Assembly: GCA_017557635.1 (NCBI GenBank)
Contig: JAFYYH010000016.1
Coordinates: 248,001 to 312,000, forward strand
Reading direction: 5' to 3'
Origin: Bacteroidaceae bacterium
GTDB lineage: Bacteria > Bacteroidota > Bacteroidia > Bacteroidales > Bacteroidaceae
DNA: 64,000 bases
Within the stretch, counting starts at the first letter, position 1. The number at the start of each line of letters is the position of its first letter. Position numbers and translations under genes: made by a program. The notes under the pieces are model-generated. The model saw nothing but the letters and a program-made list of their open reading frames with translations, was not told where the DNA came from and did no database searches. Positions 57,276 to 64,000 of this stretch are shown one piece after another.

Positions 57276-57409
57276 GCCAATGGGGACGGTTGACTTCGTC
57301 GAGCTAAACCTTCTCTTTGGCTTTTCACTGCTGATTAAAAAAGCCACCTGACACTCTAAATGTCAGATGGCTTCTTATTGTAGGGCCAAAGAGAACCGTC
57401 CCCAATGGC
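57276..57409. repeat. REPIN-like palindromic element 2, with an interrupted left arm
   Basis: The right arm (57385-57409) read on the minus strand is GCCATTGGGGACGGTTCTCTTTGGC, 25 nt in total and closely related to element 1 (shared core TTGGGGACGGTTC, TTTGG). The left arm has the same halves GCCAATGGGGACGGTT (57276-57291) and CTCTTTGGC (57313-57321) separated by a 21-nt insertion. The spacer contains a terminator hairpin, as in element 1. The minus-strand gene's stop codon (57411-57413) is adjacent to the right arm. (Sequence is quoted here in full only for parts of 20 nt or fewer: core TTGGGGACGGTTC.). Confidence 0.7.
57341..57373 (-). terminator. Terminator inside REPIN-like element 2
   Basis: AAGCCACCTGACA (57341-57353) pairs with TGTCAGATGGCTT (57361-57373) with one mismatch. 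On the minus strand it is followed by six T (from 57341 downward), so it mainly serves the esterase-GH51 gene; the plus-strand T-tract is weaker. Confidence 0.8.
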
Positions 57410-57410
57410 T

Positions 57411-60400
57411 TTATTTTGCAGGAGTCAGCTTTATTATACCGATGGAGTTCTCGGGGAGAGTTACTTGGAACTGCTTCTTTATAGTTCCCAGGTTTTTGGT
57501 GTGGGGTACTATGGCTTCGGTGTAGCTGACGCGGTTGCGGTTGCCGCCAAAGCCTCCGAACTGGCCGGGACGTCCGCCGGGGCCGAGAGCTTGGGCTTGG
57601 GGCTGAGCTCCGGCGTAGGTGTTCTGATCTCCCTGGTTCTTGATCTTGGTGTCGTGTGAGGAGATGAACTCTACTGTGGCGGTGTATTTCTTGCGGTTCT
57701 GGCCTTTACCCATGTTGATGGTGAGCTGCTTGTCTACGGGTTCGGAGTTGACGAACTTAATGTAGACCTCGCCGGTCTCGGTGTCAATGGTGGGTGAGGT
57801 GTAGATGGAGGCATCGGCCTCGGTTCCGTTCATTACGTCGGTCATTTGGAAGGCGCGGTTACCGGCCTCTGAGAAGAGTTTCTGATAGTAGTAGTTGGTG
57901 GTACGCCACATTCCGCGGTTGTCGAACCAGATCAGGTTGGAGTTCCACTTGTTGTAACCCTTCTTGCAGAACAGCGGGGCGTAGGCTGCCATTACTACCA
58001 TGTCGGAGTTGCGCTCCAGGCTGGTCCAGTATGCGGCCTCGGCCATAGCCGATGCATAATCGTTGTTGCTGTTGTTGTTTGCAAACTCACCTACGAATAC
58101 GCGGGTGGGGCGCTTGCGGTCATAGGTTATGCCATCGGCTCCGCGTACCTTATCGGCATGATAGCGGTCACCGTTGGTGTAGAACCACTGGTTGTTGCGG
58201 TAGTAGTGCTCGTCGACCACGGTGTTCTGATACTTCTCGTCGATTTCATGCATGTTGGCATTGAACTCGGGGCCGTCGGCAGCAGAACCTGCGGTTGAGA
58301 CTATGATGATGTCGGGGTACTTGGCCTGCACCTCTTTATATATGATGTCAAAACGCTCCCAGAATTCAGGGCCCTTGTTCTCATTACCTATACCCAGGTA
58401 CTTGAGGTTGAAGGGCTCGGGGTGTCCCATATCGGCACGCATCTTGCCCCATTTGGTGTCAGTACCACCGTTGCAGAACTCAATGAAATCAAGGGCGTCG
58501 TTTACAAAGATGTCGTGGAAACGCTTGCGGTCAGCCTCGGTCTCCAGCGGTGCAATGTACTGATGTCCTGCAAACTGGCAGGTTACGCCGTTGTTCAGTA
58601 CGGGCAGGGGAGTAGCACCGAGTGACTCTGCCATAAGCAGATACTCGTAGAATCCTACGTATTGTGAGGTCCAGTAACCCCAGTGGTTACGGAAACCTAT
58701 ACGCTCTTCCTCGGGGCCGATGGAGTTCTTCCAGAAGGGCTGGCCGAAGTAGTTGGTGCCTTCACTGGCGCATCCGCCGGGGAATCTCATGAATGTGGGG
58801 TTCAGATCGGCCAGAGCCTGCATCAGGTCCTTGCGGAAGGGTCCGTATTTACCGTCCTGCCAGAGCTGTGAAGCCTCAGGCAGCAGGGTTACGTAGTCAA
58901 GCCAGAATGTTCCGGGCTTATCGGCCACAATTGACAGACGGCTGTCTACTGAACGCTCAGCCTTGAGCTGACCGGTATATTTCTGCCAGTCATTCTTGAG
59001 ATTGCTGATTGTAATTGCATTTGAGTTGGCCTGACCGTTTGCATCCTCCAGCTGTACGGTTATGGTGCCGGGATATGACTGGCCTGCCAGGTAGAGTGTG
59101 AGGTCATAACTTACGCCCTGCTGTGCGGGAATAGATGCCTTCTGGGTGTTGTTTGAGTAGTAGCCGCGGCGGTCATTGGGTGCTGTACCGTAACCGTTGG
59201 CTGCTATTCCGAATCCCTGACCGGCATCCTCAATGTCAAATTTCACGCTGTACTGTGCATAGCGCAGTTCATCGTCATACTTGTCATTCGGGTCGAAATC
59301 ATAGTAACGGGGCATATCCTTTACAAGCGGTTTGTCAGCAACGGCGTGAGCCTCACCCATTGCGCCATCCTTCTTTATTACTGTCCAACCAAAGAATACG
59401 GTATCGGAATATGAGAATTCCTTCTCTTTGTCACGTACGGGTGCATCGGGCACGTTGTATGCCTGGAATGAGTGGTTCTGGATAAGCTGTGCGCAGATAC
59501 CGCCGTCAAGTGACTGGTTGATATCCTCAAAGAATATACCGGACAGAGTGGGGCTTACCTCGATTCCAAGTCCCTTCTTCTTGAGGTTCAGGGTAACTGA
59601 ACGCTCCTGGACGGGCTTGAATCCCTGCAGCTGCAGCATCTTCTCGGCCATGCGGTAACCCATCAGACGCATACCCTCGGTGCTGAAGTGGAACTGGTCA
59701 CCGGTGCTCTCGCAGCCAAGTGATGAGATTACGTAACCGTTCTTCATGACCTTGGGCAGGTTAGCCAGAACAACCTCGTTGAAAGCAGCGCAAACGCCGC
59801 CCTGCTCAGCCTGCTTGAGCTCACCGGCCAGCAGAGGTATCTCATCGGGGTTCAGACCCAGATCGGCGCAGAGGTCATCATGGATCTTCTTGAGTCGTGC
59901 ACACCACTGGTCATCATCGGGGTTTGACTCGCCCTGGTGAACCAGCATACCTTTGATGACACCGCTCTTCTGAGCGATCTTGGCCATATCGACAATACGC
60001 TGGTAGCAGTTCATGTCATACTCCTTGGCCATATTTACAAGCCAGTTGCGGCTGGGATCGGCTGCCTCCATGGCAAGGTACTCCTCGCAGGCGTCCTTGT
60101 CCCAAAGTTCCAGTTTTGCACCGGCAACTGATACGTTGATTACACCTACCTTATACTGCTCGGGGAGTTCCTCAATCATCTTGCGGCCAAAGAAATCGAC
60201 CGGCCCCATGTTGTTGCTCTGACGGCAGATAGGGGGTGTGGCGGTGTACCATTCACCTTTTACGCGGTTGTAACGCGGCATATCTACGGCCGATACGAAC
60301 TGGAAACGGGGATCGTTCCAATCACGGTCCTGCTCGGCAGGTGTGGCGCCGGCCTCCATGTTGGACTGGCCGAAGCAGAGATAGATGAAGAAATTGGGAT

Positions 60401-60470
60401 CAGGCGTCTGAGCCTGGAGCGACAAAGCCGTAAAGACTGTTGCCGCAAACAGCAATAGTTTCTTTTTCAT
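57411..60470 (-). CDS. Two-enzyme fusion: SGNH/CE6-like esterase plus GH51 alpha-L-arabinofuranosidase
   Basis: 1019 residues. After a signal peptide (about 1-20, ending LQAQ) comes a sialate-O-acetylesterase/CE6-like domain (FGQSNMEAG with the Ser, HQGESN, and DQFHFSTEG with the Asp-x-x-His-type pair) to about residue 285. Then a GH51 part: an N-terminal SGIFFEDINQSLDGG segment, an inserted carbohydrate-binding-like beta-sandwich (about 350-520), and the TIM barrel with acid/base GIGNENKG and nucleophile VFVGEFANN. A short Gly/Gln-rich loop (about 955-980) precedes the last beta strands. It would deacetylate and remove alpha-L-arabinose from arabinoxylan or pectin outside the cytoplasm. Confidence 0.9.
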   Translation of the reverse strand: MKKKLLLFAATVFTALSLQAQTPDPNFFIYLCFGQSNMEAGATPAEQDRDWNDPRFQFVSAVDMPRYNRVKGEWYTATPPICRQSNNMGPVDFFGRKMIEELPEQYKVGVINVSVAGAKLELWDKDACEEYLAMEAADPSRNWLVNMAKEYDMNCYQRIVDMAKIAQKSGVIKGMLVHQGESNPDDDQWCARLKKIHDDLCADLGLNPDEIPLLAGELKQAEQGGVCAAFNEVVLANLPKVMKNGYVISSLGCESTGDQFHFSTEGMRLMGYRMAEKMLQLQGFKPVQERSVTLNLKKKGLGIEVSPTLSGIFFEDINQSLDGGICAQLIQNHSFQAYNVPDAPVRDKEKEFSYSDTVFFGWTVIKKDGAMGEAHAVADKPLVKDMPRYYDFDPNDKYDDELRYAQYSVKFDIEDAGQGFGIAANGYGTAPNDRRGYYSNNTQKASIPAQQGVSYDLTLYLAGQSYPGTITVQLEDANGQANSNAITISNLKNDWQKYTGQLKAERSVDSRLSIVADKPGTFWLDYVTLLPEASQLWQDGKYGPFRKDLMQALADLNPTFMRFPGGCASEGTNYFGQPFWKNSIGPEEERIGFRNHWGYWTSQYVGFYEYLLMAESLGATPLPVLNNGVTCQFAGHQYIAPLETEADRKRFHDIFVNDALDFIEFCNGGTDTKWGKMRADMGHPEPFNLKYLGIGNENKGPEFWERFDIIYKEVQAKYPDIIIVSTAGSAADGPEFNANMHEIDEKYQNTVVDEHYYRNNQWFYTNGDRYHADKVRGADGITYDRKRPTRVFVGEFANNNSNNDYASAMAEAAYWTSLERNSDMVVMAAYAPLFCKKGYNKWNSNLIWFDNRGMWRTTNYYYQKLFSEAGNRAFQMTDVMNGTEADASIYTSPTIDTETGEVYIKFVNSEPVDKQLTINMGKGQNRKKYTATVEFISSHDTKIKNQGDQNTYAGAQPQAQALGPGGRPGQFGGFGGNRNRVSYTEAIVPHTKNLGTIKKQFQVTLPENSIGIIKLTPAK

Positions 60471-60485
60471 ATAAAGTTTATAGAG

Positions 60486-60971
60486 TTATTTGTTCTCTTT
60501 TAAAGCCTCCTGGCGTTCTTTTTCCTCCTGCTCCATAGCCTTCTGGCGGGAGTTGTTCTCATGGAAAAGGAACGATGATGCCAGCACCAGGATTACAATG
60601 AAAGTAACCAGGGCCGATACCCATATCAGTCCTACGCCGACTGCAATACCTATTATACTGGTTGCGAATATGCTGGCCGCGGTCGTCAGACCGGACACGT
60701 CGTACTTGTTCTTGATAATCAGACCGGCGCCGATGAAACCGATGCCCGTAACAACCTGGGCTGCTATTCGGCCCGGATCACCGTTTATGAGGTTGAGATT
60801 GGTCTGGCAGATCCATATGGATGCTAGGGTAGCCAGCGTGGAGGCCATGCAGATGAGCATGAATGTCCTTACTCCTGCGGGATGCTTGTGTATGTATCGT
60901 TCAATACCTATGCAGCAGCCAAACAGGGCGCTTATAAGAATTCTGGTTATGGCAATACTTTCGGTCAGCAT
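60486..60971 (-). CDS. MgtC/SapB-family membrane protein
   Basis: 161 residues with four to five hydrophobic segments and the MgtC N-terminal domain pattern: ILISALFGCCIGIERYIHKH, then GVRTFMLICMASTL and TGIGFIGAGLIIKNK, then GLTTAASIFATSIIGIAVG. It lacks the C-terminal ACT-like domain of Salmonella MgtC and ends in a charged tail (EQEEKERQEALKENK). MgtC-type proteins modulate membrane energetics under low Mg2+ and restrain the F1Fo ATPase in some species. It is divergent from the phytase-like gene with overlapping promoters. Confidence 0.88.
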   Translation of the reverse strand: MLTESIAITRILISALFGCCIGIERYIHKHPAGVRTFMLICMASTLATLASIWICQTNLNLINGDPGRIAAQVVTGIGFIGAGLIIKNKYDVSGLTTAASIFATSIIGIAVGVGLIWVSALVTFIVILVLASSFLFHENNSRQKAMEQEEKERQEALKENK

Positions 60972-60990
60972 AATAGTAGGTCGTATCTAT

Positions 60991-61021
60991 TTGCAAAAAT
61001 AATCTAAGATTCTTATCTTTA
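60991..61021 (+). promoter_or_regulatory. Promoter of the phytase-like gene
   Basis: TTG (60991-60993), 20-nt spacer and TATCTTTA (61014-61021). The ATG is 21 nt further. It occupies nearly the same bases as the oppositely directed mgtC promoter. Confidence 0.6.
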
Positions 61022-61024
61022 CAA
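60994..61024 (-). promoter_or_regulatory. Promoter of the mgtC-like gene
   Basis: On the minus strand TTG (61024-61022), 20-nt spacer and TATTTTTG (61001-60994), 22 nt before the ATG at 60971. It overlaps the phytase promoter almost completely. Confidence 0.6.
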
Positions 61025-61042
61025 ACAATTACTAATCGCTTT

Positions 61043-62425
61043 ATGAGAAAGACAATCGTATTATTGTCAGTTTTGCTGCTGACAATAGGTCTTAAGGCAG
61101 AAATCATTAAAAGGGACCAGGTCAATGCCGATAACCTCAGGAAGATGGCAGGTTCAGTGTACGCATATGAGGCTCCCACAGAACCTTTAACCCCGGCTCC
61201 CAAAGGATTCAAACCCGTTTATCTGACACACTTCGGCCGTCACGGTTCACGTTTCCTGGACAACGCGTCCAACTACGACCGTCCGTACAATATCCTCAAG
61301 GAGGCCGATGATGCCGGCGCACTGACCGATTTCGGTAAGGATGTGCTGCGCCGCCTGGAGATAATCCGTGCCGAGGCCGATCAGCGTGCTGGTGACCTTA
61401 CCCAGAAAGGCATGCAGCAGCACCGCGACATTGCCCGCCGTATGGTGGAGAACTATCCGGAACTGTTCACCAATGACAAGATCATCATGGCACGTTCCAC
61501 CACGTCACACCGTGTGCTGGTGAGTGAGTATTCAGCCCTGATGCAGATCCTGCGCATGCGCCCCAAAATCAGACTTGATTATGACTCCAGCAACCATGAT
61601 GAGCCCTGGATGTATACCGAGGATAAGGCAGTATCGGCCCATAAACGCAAGATAAGCGGCGCCGTATCGGAATTCAACCAGCGCCACACACACCCTGAGC
61701 GTCTTATGAGCGTCCTTTTCAAGGATCCCGAGTATATCAAGACAGCAGGCGGACGTGACCAGAGCGGCAGCCTCTATTCATCACTCTATGATGTGGCTTC
61801 ATACGTTCAGGGATCGGACCCCGGAGTAGACCTGGATGACGTATTTACATATGACGAGTGGTATGACCTGTTCCTTATGAACAACATGCGCTGGTACTCA
61901 CAGGCCGGATTCTCACCGCTTACTGACAATGTGATTCCTTACGGCCACTGCGTAACCCTGCAGAACTTCATTGATTTTGCCGATGAGGCTCTTGCCGGCA
62001 ACGGTGTGAGCGTTATACTGCGTTACGGTCACGAGGTAACCCTTATGTCATATTTCTCACTTCTGGACCTGAACGGCTCCGGTTACAGTACCGATGACCT
62101 GGAGAGCGTGGCTGACCACTGGGCTGCATATAATCTGGCTTACATGGGCGGTAACGTACAGTGGGTGTTCTTCCGCGACAAGAAGGGCAACGTAATAGTC
62201 AAGTTCCTGCTTAACGAGCAGGAGGCCACACTGCCGGAAACCGTTCCGTTCTACAAGGATGCCAAGGGCAACGAGCAACGTCCGTATTACCGCTGGGAGG
62301 ATGTAAGGAAGTTCTATCTGGCCAAGATTGCCTATTGGGAGGATTTCAAGGCTCATGACGATACTCCGGTCGAGGAGACTCCCCGCCGCAGTTACCGTCA
62401 GGAAATCAGTACGAGTTCTAACTAA
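61043..62425 (+). CDS. Histidine acid phosphatase, phytase/MINPP-like
   Basis: 460 residues with a signal peptide (about 1-20) and the histidine-phosphatase active site YLTHFGRHGSRFL (RHGxR) near the N-terminus; the second motif, RYGHEVTLM near residue 332, supplies the HE-type proton donor. This is the branch-2 histidine phosphatase layout of multiple inositol-polyphosphate phosphatases and phytases, several of which are exported by gut Bacteroidales. It would release phosphate from phytate or other phosphoesters in the periplasm. A GH3 gene follows after 24 nt, possibly in the same transcript. Confidence 0.85.
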   Translation: MRKTIVLLSVLLLTIGLKAEIIKRDQVNADNLRKMAGSVYAYEAPTEPLTPAPKGFKPVYLTHFGRHGSRFLDNASNYDRPYNILKEADDAGALTDFGKDVLRRLEIIRAEADQRAGDLTQKGMQQHRDIARRMVENYPELFTNDKIIMARSTTSHRVLVSEYSALMQILRMRPKIRLDYDSSNHDEPWMYTEDKAVSAHKRKISGAVSEFNQRHTHPERLMSVLFKDPEYIKTAGGRDQSGSLYSSLYDVASYVQGSDPGVDLDDVFTYDEWYDLFLMNNMRWYSQAGFSPLTDNVIPYGHCVTLQNFIDFADEALAGNGVSVILRYGHEVTLMSYFSLLDLNGSGYSTDDLESVADHWAAYNLAYMGGNVQWVFFRDKKGNVIVKFLLNEQEATLPETVPFYKDAKGNEQRPYYRWEDVRKFYLAKIAYWEDFKAHDDTPVEETPRRSYRQEISTSSN

Positions 62426-62449
62426 CCAAGTAACCCTAATATTAACCTT

Positions 62450-64000
62450 ATGAGAATTGCTAAAGTATTGGCCTTAGGGGCAGTAGTGCTGTCTCTAACG
62501 GCATGTGGAAACGGAAACTCCAAGTATGAGTATCCCTTCCAGAACCCTAACCTGAAAATTGAAAAGAGAGTTGAAAACCTGCTCTCACTGTTGAGCCCTG
62601 AGGAGAAAGTGGGACTTATGATGAACGGCTCAATCTCTATCGACAGCCTTGGCATTCCCGCCTACAACTGGTGGTCAGAGGCCTGCCACGGTATCTGCAT
62701 GAACGGTGCTACCGTATTCCCGCAGGCTATTGCCCTTGCCGCTACATTTGATGATGCACAGCAGTATGAGGTTTACACCGCTGTGTCCGATGAGGCCCGT
62801 GCACATTGGAACACATCGGACCACAACCAGTTCGGCAAGACACGTGCTACCGGCGGTGCATGGCATCAGGGACTTTCATTCTGGTGCCCCAATATCAATA
62901 TCTTCCGTGATCCGCGTTGGGGACGCGGCCAGGAGACAAGCGGTGAGGACCCGTACCTGACAGGTAAGATGGGAACCGCTCTTGTCAAGGGTATGCAGGG
63001 TGACAACCCCAAGTACTACAAGACACATGCCTGCGCCAAGCACTACGCCGTTCACAGCGGACTTGAGGCTGACCGCCACCGCTTTGACGTAAGCGTATCC
63101 ATGCGTGACCTCTGGGAGACCTACCTGCCTGCATTCAAGACTCTGGTAACCGAGGCTAACGTTCAGGAGGTTATGTGCGCCTACAACCGTTATGAGGGCG
63201 AGCCCTGCTGCGGCAGCGACCGTCTTCTGACCGATATCCTGCGCAACAAGTGGGGATTCAAGGCTCTGGTTGTATCTGACTGCGGTGCCATCAACAACTT
63301 CTACACACGCGGCCAGCATGAGACCCATGAGAACGCCACTGATGCAAGTATCGATGCTGTGCTTTCAGGAACCGATATAGAGTGCGGTACCAGTTACAAC
63401 GCTCTGGTTCAGGCAATGAAGGACGGTAAGATAAATGAGGCCGATATCGACGTATCCCTGCGCCGTATCCTGCGTTCACGCTTTGAGCTGGGTATGCATG
63501 ATCCCGTTGAGATGGATCCCTGGAAGGATCTGGGTGCCGATGACATAAGCAGCCCCGCACACGCCGCTCTGGCTCATAAGGCTGCCGACGAGGCTATGGT
63601 TCTGCTCAAGAACCAGGGCAACATCCTGCCTCTTAAGAAGGAGGGTCTGACAATCGCAATCGTAGGTCCCAATGCCGACAACGTATCAATGCAGTACGGT
63701 AACTACAACGGTACTCCTACACGTGAGAACCAGATTTCAATCCTTCAGGCAATCCGTGCCAAGGCTCCTAACGCCAAGATCATCTACGAGCGCGGTTGCG
63801 AGCTGGCCGATGACTACCTGACCGTTAACCATCTTGGTGACCTGAACAACGGCCGCGGACTCTATGCAGAGTTCTGGAACAACACCACCATGAGCGGTAA
63901 GGCTGTCAATGCCGGCTTCTACAATGAGATCAACATGCGCACCATGGGTGACTACCGTTTTGCCGACAATGTTGAGATGACAAACTTCTCAGCCCGCATG
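62450..64000 (+). CDS. GH3 beta-xylosidase/beta-glucosidase lipoprotein (cut by window edge)
   Basis: 517 codons are present and the frame is open at the right edge. A lipoprotein signal ends in VVLSLTAC (Cys about residue 19). The GH3 N-terminal TIM barrel shows WWSEACHGI, NINIFRDPRWGRGQETSGED, KHYAVHSGLEADRH and the nucleophile Asp in VVSDCGAI. The second domain begins near KNQGNILPLKK. From about residue 465 (GRGLYAEFWNN) a PA14-like insert begins. The WGRGQETSGEDPYL and EACHGI forms are typical of xylan beta-xylosidases, which fits the arabinose-releasing enzymes upstream. The C-terminal part lies outside the window. Confidence 0.9.
   Translation, partial: MRIAKVLALGAVVLSLTACGNGNSKYEYPFQNPNLKIEKRVENLLSLLSPEEKVGLMMNGSISIDSLGIPAYNWWSEACHGICMNGATVFPQAIALAATFDDAQQYEVYTAVSDEARAHWNTSDHNQFGKTRATGGAWHQGLSFWCPNINIFRDPRWGRGQETSGEDPYLTGKMGTALVKGMQGDNPKYYKTHACAKHYAVHSGLEADRHRFDVSVSMRDLWETYLPAFKTLVTEANVQEVMCAYNRYEGEPCCGSDRLLTDILRNKWGFKALVVSDCGAINNFYTRGQHETHENATDASIDAVLSGTDIECGTSYNALVQAMKDGKINEADIDVSLRRILRSRFELGMHDPVEMDPWKDLGADDISSPAHAALAHKAADEAMVLLKNQGNILPLKKEGLTIAIVGPNADNVSMQYGNYNGTPTRENQISILQAIRAKAPNAKIIYERGCELADDYLTVNHLGDLNNGRGLYAEFWNNTTMSGKAVNAGFYNEINMRTMGDYRFADNVEMTNFSARM

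Noticed and set aside
57079-57276. 65-codon plus-strand frame after the outer-membrane protein gene
   Set aside because: No start context, no recognisable signature, and it runs into the REPIN-like element; treated as non-coding.

Overview
The window is a piece of a Bacteroidota chromosome, almost certainly order Bacteroidales; the genus cannot be fixed from the sequence alone. The evidence is the Bacteroidota promoter consensus (TTG, about 19-20 nt, TAnnTTTG) upstream of many genes, the ATP synthase order atpD-atpC-X-atpB-E-F-H-A-G, a TonB receptor/DUF4249 lipoprotein pair, a fimbrillin-like lipoprotein, and lipoproteins and signal peptides ending in QAQ/SAQ. Base composition is near 50% GC and gene spacing is tight. 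There is no phage, integrase, CRISPR array or complete insertion sequence.

Layout. (1) 1-4717: tail of an unknown gene, then a carbamoyl-phosphate synthetase pair carA-carB preceded by a promoter, a tiny leader ORF and a terminator hairpin. (2) 4714-4846: a palindromic REPIN-like element with an internal terminator, between convergent genes. (3) 4843-7382: cytoplasmic GH13 enzyme and fabD. (4) 7585-22497: Wzx/Wzy-type exopolysaccharide locus (initiating sugar transferase, six-SLBB export protein, chain-length regulator, polymerase, flippase, three glycosyltransferases, heparinase-like protein, wecC/wecB for UDP-ManNAcA, and an epimerase). (5) 22617-31523: secreted CE1-type esterase, CPA2 antiporter, UvrD/PcrA helicase, DUF4249/TonB receptor pair. 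(6) 31592-32092: four tRNAs on the minus strand. (7) 32185-39587: amidohydrolase, fimbrillin-like lipoprotein, hypothetical gene, Gly/Met-rich alpha/beta hydrolase, OPT transporter, Ca2+/Na+ exchanger. (8) 39706-46711: complete F1Fo ATP synthase operon, then a NA37 nucleoid-associated protein. (9) 47792-50308: BlaI/M56 regulatory pair with a clear operator. (10) 50382-64000: plant-polysaccharide enzymes (GH127, CE1-like esterase, esterase-GH51 fusion, GH3), a large outer-membrane beta-barrel protein, MgtC and a phytase-like phosphatase, plus a second REPIN-like element.

The most notable biology is the carAB pair. The CarA glutaminase domain lacks its nucleophilic cysteine (Gly248) but keeps the His/Glu partners, and the C-terminal regulatory domain of CarB resembles the N-acetylglutamate-binding domain of vertebrate CPS I, with key residues at matching spacing. 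Together they look like a bacterial, ammonia-using, possibly acylglutamate-controlled CPS. Other leads are the two REPIN-like elements with built-in bidirectional terminators, Gly/Met-rich low-complexity modules in four unrelated exported proteins, a terminator-like hairpin directly in front of a tRNA gene, and face-to-face overlapping promoters between mgtC and the phytase gene.
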